Shown here piece after piece: positions 1 through 6,124 of a stretch of DNA of 6,591 nucleotides. Under the pieces are notes generated by a model that was not told the DNA's origin, did not search any database, and saw only the letters and a list, made by a program, of their open reading frames with translations. The stretch is from NCBI GenBank assembly GCA_012842645.1, contig DUSJ01000382.1, positions 1 to 6,591 on the forward strand, in the 5' to 3' direction. The position numbers were made by a program, and so were the translations under genes. The DNA comes from Clostridiaceae bacterium. GTDB taxonomy: Bacteria > Bacillota > Clostridia > DSM-8532. Positions within the stretch are counted from its first letter, which is position 1. Each line of letters opens with the position of its first letter.

Positions 1-641
1 AAACGGAGCTTGATAAAACTGGGAAAAAGCTCTATGTGGCAGTGCACCCAAGGATGAAGCCGGGAGAGGACTGCTTCGACGGGTATGACTACAGGACTAT
101 CGGTGAGATCGCGGACAAAGTCATTCTGATGGCTCACGATTACGAGGCAGTCTCGCTTACCGATGAGGAAATGGAACGGGGATATACCGATACTCCCGTT
201 ACACCCATTGACGAGGTTTACTACGCGTTGAAGGGCATTACTGACCGTGAGACCGGGGTCAGGGACCTCAGCAAGGTTTGGCTTCAGCTTTCCATCGATG
301 CAGTCCAGTGGAAGCTTAAGGATGGGGCAGTAACTACAAAAACACCGTATCACCCAACCTATGATTTACTGAGAAACAGGTTTTTGTCAGGCGCCGACCT
401 GTATTATTCTGAATATAGCGGGAATCCATACGCCAGGTACTATAATACCGAAGATGGCACATATAATGTGATTTGGTATGAAAACCAGAGAAGTATCGCA
501 GAAAAAATAAAGCTTGCCCGCATGTTCGGGATCAGAGGCTTATCTGTATGGCGACTCGGTTTAATCCCCGATTATGATAATCCTTCGGAAGCCAGCCTGG
601 AGCTGGACATCTGGGGCGAAATAATCAGCAATTACCGGTAA
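1..641 (+). CDS. Glycosyl hydrolase family 18 protein, YaaH/SleL-like, C-terminal part (5' truncated)
   Basis: The frame is open from the window edge (first full codon at 3) to TAA at 639-641, giving 212 visible codons; a GTG at 36 is internal, since the reading frame and family similarity continue upstream of it. What is seen: a beta-strand with LYVAVHPR, then YDYRTIGEIADKVILMAHDYE (nt about 84-149), matching the GH18 strand that follows the catalytic strand, and near the end VIWYENQRS (nt about 471-497) followed by GIRGLSVWRLG, the classic closing strands of the GH18 TIM barrel. The catalytic DxxDxDxE motif would lie upstream of the window and cannot be checked. Family members of this type (B. 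subtilis YaaH, Bacillus SleL) cleave N-acetylglucosamine-containing glycans such as peptidoglycan or spore cortex; others are chitinases. Substrate and any N-terminal signal, SH3, LysM or copper-amine-oxidase-like domains are unknown here. Family call is firm, exact role is not. Confidence 0.85.
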   Translation, partial: TELDKTGKKLYVAVHPRMKPGEDCFDGYDYRTIGEIADKVILMAHDYEAVSLTDEEMERGYTDTPVTPIDEVYYALKGITDRETGVRDLSKVWLQLSIDAVQWKLKDGAVTTKTPYHPTYDLLRNRFLSGADLYYSEYSGNPYARYYNTEDGTYNVIWYENQRSIAEKIKLARMFGIRGLSVWRLGLIPDYDNPSEASLELDIWGEIISNYR

Positions 642-663
642 ACTTGCGACCGCTCCGCTGTCC

Positions 664-691
664 GTGCTCTGCCTAAATCTCATGCAGGCAC
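664..691 (+). terminator. Weak hairpin after the GH18 gene, possible terminator
   Basis: GTGC (664-667) and CTGC (669-672) pair with GCAGGCAC (684-691), an 8-bp stem with one bulged T at 668 and an 11-nt loop. The downstream sequence (TCCTCTTGTTATGTTTTCT) is pyrimidine-rich but has no uninterrupted T run, so termination would be inefficient. It lies 22 nt after the GH18 stop codon. Confidence 0.35.
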
Positions 692-718
692 TCCTCTTGT
701 TATGTTTTCTCATATATG

Positions 719-759
719 AATCCCTGTGCGAATATTAATACCACAGGGATTTTGTGTTT
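719..759 (+). terminator. Perfect 10-bp hairpin with T-rich tail; terminator or leader attenuator
   Basis: AATCCCTGTG (719-728) is the exact reverse complement of CACAGGGATT (742-751), with a 13-nt loop, and TTTTGTGTTT (750-759) follows. This fits an intrinsic terminator for the GH18 transcript. It ends only about 10 nt before the preferred start of the hydrolase gene (770), so it could instead act as an attenuator in that gene's leader. Its presence argues against translation starting at the ATG at 716, which would place the stem inside the coding region. Confidence 0.6.
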
Positions 760-769
760 GGGGATATGT

Positions 770-1591
770 ATGGGATTCCACGTTGAGGTCGAACCGAATG
801 TAAAAATATATGTCGAGGATATCAATCCCGAAGGGTCGAAGACAATCCTCTTTGTCCACGGATGGCCCGGAAACCATAACCTTTTTGAATACCAGTTCAA
901 CCAATTGCCAAGAATGGGATACAGGTGTATAGGGATTGATCTGAGGGGGTTTGGTTTATCAGACAGGCCCTGGTCGGGTTATGATTATAACCGGTTGTCC
1001 GACGATGTCAGGGAAGTTGTTGATGCGCTTAATTTGCAGAATTTTGTCCTGGGCGGCCATTCGACAGGCGGAGCTGTTTGCATAAGATACATGGCCAGGC
1101 ATAAAGGCCATGGGGTATCAAAGCTGGCCCTGTTTGCCGCTGCCGCGCCAAGCCTTATCCAGCGTCCGTATTTTCCACATGGTCTGCAAAGGCAGGTAAT
1201 AATCAATATAATACATAGTTTATATAATGACAGGCCGAACACGTTGAGATGGTTCGGCAGCATGATATTTTACAATCCTGTCAGCGCGCCGCTCTCCGAC
1301 TGGGTGTTCCAGCTGGGGCTGCAGGCAGCGAGCTGGTCCACTATAGCCATCGCGAACACATGGCTGGGAGAAGAGGGCCTTTTCAATGATATGAAAGAAA
1401 TCAATGTGCCTACACTGATACTTCATGGCCTTAATGACCAGGTATGCTTGTATCCGCTGGCTGTAGCCCAGAAAAACGGAATCAGGAACTCCAGGCTCGT
1501 GCCTATAGATATGTGCGGTCATTTTTTGTTCTATGACCAGCGGGAAAAATTCAACCAGGAGCTGGTCCAGTTCATGGAAGCTTCCTGGTGA
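770..1591 (+). CDS. Alpha/beta-hydrolase fold family protein
   Basis: A 273-aa cytosolic hydrolase (no signal peptide). From the ATG at 770: the oxyanion-loop motif HGWPG is at residues 30-34, the nucleophile elbow GHSTGG at 96-101 (Ser98), the acid residue is likely Asp223 in HGLND, and His251 in the CGHFLF motif completes the triad. Residues about 130-205 form the variable cap. The HGWPG and GHSTGG motifs are shared with non-haem haloperoxidase-like esterases, epoxide hydrolases and haloalkane dehalogenases; the substrate cannot be told from sequence. The frame is open back to an ATG at 716, but I prefer 770: GGGG (760-763) sits 6 nt upstream, the fold's first strand (HVEVEPNVKIYVED) begins right after it, and the extra 18 codons would run through a strong hairpin. 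It lies downstream of the GH18 gene on the same strand, separated by 128 nt with terminator-like structure, so it is probably an independent unit. It converges on feoB. Confidence 0.88.
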   Translation: MGFHVEVEPNVKIYVEDINPEGSKTILFVHGWPGNHNLFEYQFNQLPRMGYRCIGIDLRGFGLSDRPWSGYDYNRLSDDVREVVDALNLQNFVLGGHSTGGAVCIRYMARHKGHGVSKLALFAAAAPSLIQRPYFPHGLQRQVIINIIHSLYNDRPNTLRWFGSMIFYNPVSAPLSDWVFQLGLQAASWSTIAIANTWLGEEGLFNDMKEINVPTLILHGLNDQVCLYPLAVAQKNGIRNSRLVPIDMCGHFLFYDQREKFNQELVQFMEASW

Positions 1592-1636
1592 TGACCAATC
1601 CATGTCAGGGCACATACAGGTTATGACCGGAACAAT

Positions 1637-3793
1637 TTAAACCCTGAAAGCGATGGATAATAACCTGGCTATATTTGCGAATAGGAAACATATGAGAATA
1701 CCTGCCAGGGTGGGCACGATAACGGAGACCAGGGTCCATTTCAGGCTTTGGGTCTCCTTTTTTATAGTGATACAGGTCGTGGAACAGGGCCAGTGCATAA
1801 GGGAGAACAGCATGGTACTGACAGCGGTTATCCATGTCCATCCGTTGTCCACCAGCAGCTGTTTGAGATCCCACAGGCTTTCCAGTTCGACCAGGCTTCC
1901 TGTTGACATGTAGGCCATAATTATTATCGGGAACACGATCTCATTGGCGGGAAGTCCCAAAATGAAGGCCATGAGTATGACACCGTCCAGCCCCAGCAGC
2001 CTGGCGAACGGGTCCAGGAATCCCGAACAATGAGCCAGCAGTGTGGAACCATTGACCGTAACATTTGCCATGATCCAAATAACGAGTCCTGCAGGCGCGG
2101 CAACAGCTGCGGCTCTCCCAAGAACGAACAATGTCCGGTCGAAGATGGAACGCACGATCACTTTGCCAATCTGGGGCTTGCGATAAGGCGGCAGTTCCAG
2201 GGTAAAAGACGAAGGAACGCCTTTCAGGATAGTCAGGGATAATATTTTTGATACTGCAAATGTCATGATAATGCCAAACATGATCACAGCAGTGAGCAGG
2301 GTGGCTGACATAACCGATTCAAAGGGACCTGCGGCGGCTCCCGCAAAAAACATTGATATTATGGCTATCAACGTGGGAAAACGTCCGTTACAGGGAACGA
2401 AGTTGTTTGTTATGACCGCAATAAGCCTTTCCCGGGGTGAATCAATAATTCTGCAGCCTGTAACACCGGCAGCGTTGCAGCCGAACCCCATGCACATGGT
2501 AAGGGCCTGCTTGCCGCAGGCAGAGCACTTTTTGAAATATTTGTCCAGGTTGAAAGCCACCCTTGGAAGATACCCCAGGTCTTCAAGCAGGGTAAAGAGG
2601 GGAAAGAAAATAGCCATGGGCGGAAGCATGACCGACACGACCCATGCAAGAACCCGGTATACCCCAAGTACAAGCATTCCATGCAGCCAGTCAGGCGCGC
2701 CTATGTAATGAAAAAAATCGGTAATTCTGTCTTCCAGCCAGAAAAAACTGTCAGAAAGCAGTGAAGACGGATAGTTGGCGCCAGTTATGGTCAGCCAGAA
2801 AACAAACAGCAGCAACACTATCATTACTGGGAATCCGGTCCATTTACTGGTCAGTATCCTGTCTATTTTCCGGTCCCGAGCGTTATAGCTTTTTTTATCA
2901 TAATGTACCGTGTCAGAACATATCGATTCGGCCGCCAGGATCAGGCTTGAAACGATCCTGTCACGCAATGCCTCATCAGTGATCCCATTGTCCTTTAAAA
3001 CCTGTTTTGCAATGGCTAATTTCTCTTTTATATCTTCGTCGGCGAGAATGTCATATCCAAGATAGCCGTTAAGAGCGGCAATCAGTGAATCGTCGCAATC
3101 AAGCAGTTTCAGACTGAGCCAGCGTGAATCGATCTTTTGGGTTTTCTCTTTTATCACCGGCTCAATAAGCGCGATTGCGTCTTCAATTGGTTTGGGGTAA
3201 CTGACCCTGTAGGGTGATTCATCTTCCTTTTTTGACAACAGTTTATCAACGGACTGCATAAGTCTTTCAAGGCTTTTTTTATTTCTTGCTACAGTTCCTG
3301 TCACAGGGACTCCAAGCTTTTGAGATATTGCATCCAGGTCAATGCTAATGTTCTTCTTTTTTGCTTCGTCCATCAGGTTAACGCAAACAACGACATTTCG
3401 GGTAATCTCCAGTGTCTGAAGCACCAGGTTCAGGTTGCGTTCAAGACAGGTGGCATCGCATACGACAATCACTGCATCCGGTTCACCAAAGCAGATGAAA
3501 TCGCGGGCTACCTCTTCTTCGGCAGAATGGGCAAAAAGTGAATATGTGCCCGGGATATCCACCAATACATAGGTCGTATCCCTGTAATGACAATATCCCT
3601 GGGCACTGGTAACTGTTTTTCCCGGCCAGTTGCCGGTATGCTGGTTTAATCCCGTTAAACTGTTGAAAACAGTGCTTTTACCTACGTTGGGATTACCGGC
3701 AAGCGCAATAACCTTATCATCCGGGCTTGTTTTTTTTATAACAAGGCCTGAGTCAACCGCTTTTATGCCGGTTGAGCTGTTCGTCAGCCCCAT
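1637..3793 (-). CDS. feoB: Ferrous iron transport protein B (FeoB), GTPase-coupled inner-membrane permease
   Basis: Imports Fe2+ across the cytoplasmic membrane. Residue numbers use the longest frame (ATG at 3811, 724 aa). The N-terminal G domain has G1 GNPNVGKS at 39-46, the switch region NWPGKT at 61-66, G3 DIPG at 85-88 and G4 NLMD at 145-148; a helical GDI-like spacer fills about 200-320. The membrane part starts near 325, with some eight hydrophobic segments, two gate-like repeats and the FeoB signature PSSFTLELPPYRKP at 533-546. Cysteines at 429, 432, 440, 445, 453 and 474 form the Cys-rich stretch typical of clostridial FeoB. I prefer the ATG at 3793 (718 aa, starting MGLTNSS) because GGGGTG lies about 7 nt upstream; the ATG at 3811 has no visible ribosome binding site. 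The gene follows feoA by 28 nt (10 nt if the longer start is used) and is surely co-transcribed. No FeoC gene follows; the next gene is convergent. The protein appears intact. Confidence 0.97.
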   Translation of the reverse strand: MGLTNSSTGIKAVDSGLVIKKTSPDDKVIALAGNPNVGKSTVFNSLTGLNQHTGNWPGKTVTSAQGYCHYRDTTYVLVDIPGTYSLFAHSAEEEVARDFICFGEPDAVIVVCDATCLERNLNLVLQTLEITRNVVVCVNLMDEAKKKNISIDLDAISQKLGVPVTGTVARNKKSLERLMQSVDKLLSKKEDESPYRVSYPKPIEDAIALIEPVIKEKTQKIDSRWLSLKLLDCDDSLIAALNGYLGYDILADEDIKEKLAIAKQVLKDNGITDEALRDRIVSSLILAAESICSDTVHYDKKSYNARDRKIDRILTSKWTGFPVMIVLLLFVFWLTITGANYPSSLLSDSFFWLEDRITDFFHYIGAPDWLHGMLVLGVYRVLAWVVSVMLPPMAIFFPLFTLLEDLGYLPRVAFNLDKYFKKCSACGKQALTMCMGFGCNAAGVTGCRIIDSPRERLIAVITNNFVPCNGRFPTLIAIISMFFAGAAAGPFESVMSATLLTAVIMFGIIMTFAVSKILSLTILKGVPSSFTLELPPYRKPQIGKVIVRSIFDRTLFVLGRAAAVAAPAGLVIWIMANVTVNGSTLLAHCSGFLDPFARLLGLDGVILMAFILGLPANEIVFPIIIMAYMSTGSLVELESLWDLKQLLVDNGWTWITAVSTMLFSLMHWPCSTTCITIKKETQSLKWTLVSVIVPTLAGILICFLFANIARLLSIAFRV

Positions 3794-3821
3794 CGTCAAC
3801 ACCCCATTCATACATATAATT

Positions 3822-4052
3822 TCAACTGACTAAAACTTTGGAAGAATCTTCGGATCTCAGGGCGATAACCGCACCCCTGATCAGGAAAGCTACCGGGTCT
3901 CCTGCAGGACTTTTTTGCAGGCATTCCACTTCGGTTCCTTCAATAAGACCGATATCCTGCAATCTTCTTCTCATGCTTCCTGTAGATAAAAGTGATTTTA
4001 CCTTCGCCTTCTGCCCTTGTTTTAAGTCTTTCAGTGTGCTTATGCCATTCAT
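3822..4052 (-). CDS. feoA: Ferrous iron transport protein A (FeoA), SH3-like accessory protein
   Basis: A 76-aa cytosolic protein with the FeoA fold: an N-terminal TLKDLKQGQKAKV strand, the MRRRLQDIGLIEGTEVE core in which the arginine-rich turn and DIGL are the family hallmark, and a final PVAFLIRGAVIALR barrel strand like that of the DtxR C-terminal SH3 domain. FeoA is needed for full FeoB activity and is thought to bind FeoB at the membrane. Start choice: a GTG at 4064 is in frame, but it is part of the Shine-Dalgarno sequence AAGAGGTG (4069-4062); the ATG at 4052, 9 nt downstream of that site, is the better start. It is the first gene of the feoAB operon, with its promoter and a dyad in the region shared with the divergent regulator. 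Length is normal for the family (about 75-85 aa). Confidence 0.95.
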   Translation of the reverse strand: MNGISTLKDLKQGQKAKVKSLLSTGSMRRRLQDIGLIEGTEVECLQKSPAGDPVAFLIRGAVIALRSEDSSKVLVS

Positions 4053-4085
4053 AATCAAGGACACCTCTTAATAGATTTAGGATAA

Positions 4086-4100
4086 GGAAACTTAGTTTCC
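4086..4100. promoter_or_regulatory. Perfect 15-bp dyad, candidate operator for the MntR/DtxR-type regulator
   Basis: GGAAACT (4086-4092) and AGTTTCC (4094-4100) are exact inverted repeats around a single central T. The site lies between the feoAB -10 box and the feoA ribosome binding site. A further inverted pair, TTTCCGT (4096-4102) and ACGGAAA (4115-4121), overlaps it and brackets the -10 box, so three GGAAA half-sites occur within 36 bp. Binding by the adjacent regulator is inferred from position and symmetry; I cannot match it confidently to a published consensus. Confidence 0.55.
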
Positions 4101-4109
4101 GTTTGCTAC

Positions 4110-4115
4110 ATTATA
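4110..4115 (-). promoter_or_regulatory. Probable -10 box of the feoAB promoter
   Basis: Read on the minus strand the hexamer is a consensus TATAAT, about 58 nt upstream of the feoA ATG. Upstream, a 17-nt spacing gives only a weak -35 (AACACT), while TTGTAA is present at a 20-nt spacing. Transcription would start near 4102-4104, placing the dyad at 4086-4100 just downstream of the start site, a usual place for a repressor operator. Confidence 0.6.
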
Positions 4116-4216
4116 CGGAAAGCAGGATTAAAGTGTTACAAGCTTGGAATGACAGATGCACGATTGTTGATTCGGGTATTTATGCTTCGCAATGACTGAA
4201 GGGGGTGACCGAAGGT

Positions 4217-4654
4217 ATGAGCAACAACCAGGATTTCTATACTTTCAAAGGTTACCAGCTAAACGATGACACAAGGATAACCTCATCCATGGAGGATTAT
4301 CTTGAAATGATATACAGGATGCTGAAAAACCAGGAAGTGGTGCGGATCAACGAGCTGGCGGAAAAGCTTCATGTAAAACCGTCGTCAGCATCCAAAATGG
4401 TCGTCAATCTTAAGTACCTCGGCCTTGTGGATTTTGAAAAATACGGATACATAAAACCTACTGCGAGGGGATTGGCAATTGCAGAATACCTGTTATACAG
4501 ACACGATGTCCTTAACGAATTCTTGTGCCTTATAAACAACTCCGATGATGAGACCGAACAGGTAGAAAAAATAGAGCATTTTCTTGATGAGAAAACGATA
4601 AGAAACATTGAAAAGCATATAAAATCGATACGCCGGAACAATCCGTTCCGATAA
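4217..4654 (+). CDS. MntR/DtxR-family metal-dependent transcriptional repressor
   Basis: A 145-aa cytosolic DNA-binding protein, close in length to B. subtilis MntR (142 aa), with no C-terminal FeoA/SH3 domain. Residues 23-90 form the winged helix-turn-helix (recognition region VKPSSASKMVVNLKYLGLV) and 90-138 the dimerisation and metal-binding helices. Compared with MntR, all six metal ligands are present: Asp27 and Glu30 (SMEDYLE), His96 (YRHDVL), and Glu117, Glu120, His121 (VEKIEH). The Asp8 and Glu99 equivalents mark the MntR type; DtxR/IdeR have Met and Cys there. With metal bound such proteins repress uptake genes; the divergent feoAB operon is the obvious target. A GTG at 4205 is in frame, but it belongs to the Shine-Dalgarno AAGGGGGTG (4199-4207), so the ATG at 4217 is chosen. 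An N-terminal extension of about 19 residues before the usual family start is unusual. I could not identify a convincing promoter for it. Fe2+ versus Mn2+ as the true signal is open, so no gene symbol is given. Confidence 0.9.
   Translation: MSNNQDFYTFKGYQLNDDTRITSSMEDYLEMIYRMLKNQEVVRINELAEKLHVKPSSASKMVVNLKYLGLVDFEKYGYIKPTARGLAIAEYLLYRHDVLNEFLCLINNSDDETEQVEKIEHFLDEKTIRNIEKHIKSIRRNNPFR
4634..4650. repeat. Inverted repeat at the 3' end of the regulator gene; second GGAA-N7-TTCC dyad
   Basis: CGGAAC (4634-4639) and GTTCCG (4645-4650) are exact inverted repeats with a 5-nt centre, inside the last codons of the regulator gene. Trimmed by one base each side it is GGAA-N7-TTCC, the same 15-bp skeleton as the dyad at 4086-4100. 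It ends 10 nt before a possible -35 for the MATE gene. It lacks a following T run, so it is a poor terminator. Function as an operator is inference. Confidence 0.4.
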
Positions 4655-4660
4655 ATATGG

Positions 4661-4689
4661 TTAAAATTCGACATTCTTTGTGTTATACT
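4661..4689 (+). promoter_or_regulatory. Possible promoter of the MATE gene
   Basis: TTAAAA (4661-4666), 17 nt spacer, TATACT (4684-4689). The -10 is good (5 of 6) and the -35 is weak (4 of 6). Transcription would begin near 4696, about 44 nt before the ATG at 4740. Readthrough from the regulator gene, 85 nt upstream, is the alternative. Confidence 0.4.
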
Positions 4690-4732
4690 CTTATAAGCCG
4701 GATTACCTCGCGACATCGGGTGCTTATAGGAG
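4688..4732 (+). promoter_or_regulatory. Stem-loop in the MATE leader that covers the Shine-Dalgarno sequence
   Basis: CTCTTATAAGC (4688-4698) pairs with GCTTATAGGAG (4722-4732), 11 consecutive pairs with one G-U wobble and a 23-nt loop. The 3' arm contains the AGGAG ribosome binding site (4728-4732), 7 nt before the ATG at 4740, so the folded form would block initiation. It resembles no riboswitch class I recognise; regulation is inferred from geometry only. Confidence 0.5.
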
Positions 4733-4739
4733 TATCAAA

Positions 4740-6119
4740 ATGAAACTGCATAGACTTAGATTTAGCTTAAGACTTAAAAGAGACACAGACATGACCACCG
4801 GCAGTATATACGAGCATCTTTTATGGTTTGCTCTGCCCTTGCTGGTGGGCAATCTTTTCCAGATACTGTACAACACAGTTGACAGCATTGTTGTGGGGAA
4901 CTTCGTAAGCAAACAGGCGCTTGCCGCAGTCGGCGGCAGCGGTCCCATAATAAACACTCTGGTTGGAATATTCAGCGGTTTGGCTTCAGGAGCGACAGTG
5001 GTAATATCCCAGTATTACGGTGCCCATGACAACAAGCATGTTTCGGAAGCGGTCCATTCAACGCTTGCCCTGACAGCGGTTTTAAGCGTGATATTTACCA
5101 TTGTCGGAATTGTTTTCACCCCCACCATGTTAAAATGGATGGCAGTGCCTGATGATGTCATGCCCGAAGCCCTTACTTATTTGCATATTTATTTCGCAGG
5201 TGTTTCGGGCCTGTTGTTTTACAACATGGGCACGGGAATACTGAGGGCGGTGGGAGACTCCCGCAGGCCTACAATATTCCTTATCATATCGGCTCTGACC
5301 AATATCGTCATGGACCTGATCCTTGTCCTTGTCATACCGCTGGGAACCGCCGGTGTTGCCTATGCGACCATTTTTTCACAGTTCCTGTCTGCAATACTTG
5401 TAATAATTACTTTAGTGAGGTCCGACGGATCCTTCAGGCTTAATCTCAAAAAGGTCAAATTTACATGGCCGGTTACACTGAAAATGGTTAACATCGGGCT
5501 GCCCACCTCGGTACAGCAGGGGGTAACGTCTTTTTCCAATGTTTTTGTACAGTCATATATAAATGTTTTCGGATCGGCAGCCATGGCAGGCTGGTCGTCA
5601 TATGGCAAAATCGACCAATTCATTCAGCTTCCCATACAAGCGATGGCTTTTTCCTCCACCACCTTCATCGGACAGAACTGGGGAGCCGGGTTGTACGACC
5701 GGGCAAAGAAATCTTTCCGGATTGCGCTGAAGCTGTCCCTGATTATGACCGTGATCCTGATACCTGTCCTTATTATTTTCTCCCGCCAGTTCATTTACCT
5801 GTTCAACCAGGAGACACCCGTGCTGGATTATGGATCGCTTATAATTCGATATATGGCGCCATTTTATGTGCTGTCCTGCATAAACCAGATATACGCCGGA
5901 GCGCTTCGCGGTACCGGCAATACACGAGTGCCGATGATTATAATGCTATCGTCTTTCGTCGCGTTCCGCCAGGTTTATCTCGCAATAATATCAAGGCTTC
6001 TGCCTGGGCAGCCTGTTCCCGTTATCCTGGGATATCCGGCCGGATGGCTGTTGGCAAGCATCTTGCTTTGCTTATATTATGAATTGGGCAACTGGAGAGA
6101 AAAATACAAAACAATTTAA
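4740..6119 (+). CDS. MATE family efflux transporter (Na+- or H+-coupled multidrug antiporter)
   Basis: A 459-aa polytopic membrane protein, the usual size for the family, exporting organic cations, drugs or metabolites in exchange for Na+ or H+. What is seen: the N-terminal MTTGSIYEHLLWFALPLLVGNLFQILYN entry (residues 18-45) with VDSIVVGNFV, then about twelve hydrophobic segments in two homologous halves (about 23-225 and 245-450). The internal duplication shows in LRAVGDSRRP (168-177) and LRGTGNTRVP (389-398), and in the paired entry motifs ALPLLVGN and GLPTSVQQG. The substrate cannot be told. The frame is open back to 4680, but the ATG at 4740 has AGGAG 7 nt upstream and is preferred; the ATG at 4791, at the conserved MTTGS, is a second possibility with only a weak AAGAG. 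The gene lies 85 nt downstream of the metal regulator on the same strand, so it may be partly co-transcribed. It converges on the YdcZ gene, 5 bp between stops, with no clear terminator. Confidence 0.93.
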   Translation: MKLHRLRFSLRLKRDTDMTTGSIYEHLLWFALPLLVGNLFQILYNTVDSIVVGNFVSKQALAAVGGSGPIINTLVGIFSGLASGATVVISQYYGAHDNKHVSEAVHSTLALTAVLSVIFTIVGIVFTPTMLKWMAVPDDVMPEALTYLHIYFAGVSGLLFYNMGTGILRAVGDSRRPTIFLIISALTNIVMDLILVLVIPLGTAGVAYATIFSQFLSAILVIITLVRSDGSFRLNLKKVKFTWPVTLKMVNIGLPTSVQQGVTSFSNVFVQSYINVFGSAAMAGWSSYGKIDQFIQLPIQAMAFSSTTFIGQNWGAGLYDRAKKSFRIALKLSLIMTVILIPVLIIFSRQFIYLFNQETPVLDYGSLIIRYMAPFYVLSCINQIYAGALRGTGNTRVPMIIMLSSFVAFRQVYLAIISRLLPGQPVPVILGYPAGWLLASILLCLYYELGNWREKYKTI

Positions 6120-6124
6120 TTTGA

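Noticed and set aside
710..719. Palindrome TCATATATGA before the hydrolase
   Set aside because: AT-rich 10-bp palindromes are common; there is no partner site or properly spaced promoter element.
716..769. N-terminal extension of the hydrolase from the ATG at 716
   Set aside because: It runs through a perfect 10-bp hairpin, has no visible ribosome site, and its residues do not resemble the start of the fold; the ATG at 770 is better.
1576..1585. Perfect palindrome GGAAGCTTCC near the 3' end of the hydrolase gene
   Set aside because: It lies within coding sequence with a 2-nt rather than 7-nt centre, so it does not match the candidate operator; a 10-bp palindrome of this kind can arise by chance.
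1592..1646. Bidirectional terminator between the hydrolase and feoB
   Set aside because: Only CAGGG/CCCTG (1606-1610 with 1642-1646) can pair, across a 31-nt loop and without T runs on either strand.
2265..2708. Plus-strand open frames within feoB, and minus-strand frames over the hydrolase and MATE genes
   Set aside because: They overlap well-recognised genes, have no family resemblance or convincing ribosome sites, and are shadow frames.
4122..4204. Promoter for the regulator gene
   Set aside because: Candidate hexamers such as TTGGAA and TATTTA do not combine at an acceptable spacing, so no promoter is claimed.
4634..4660. The CGGAAC/GTTCCG repeat as the regulator's terminator
   Set aside because: The stem is only 6 bp, lies before the stop codon, and is followed by ATAAATATGG with no T run.
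4655..4739. A known riboswitch in the MATE leader (guanidine, preQ1, purine, yybP-ykoY)
   Set aside because: The leader is too short and shows none of the conserved motifs of these classes; only the single stem-loop is supported.
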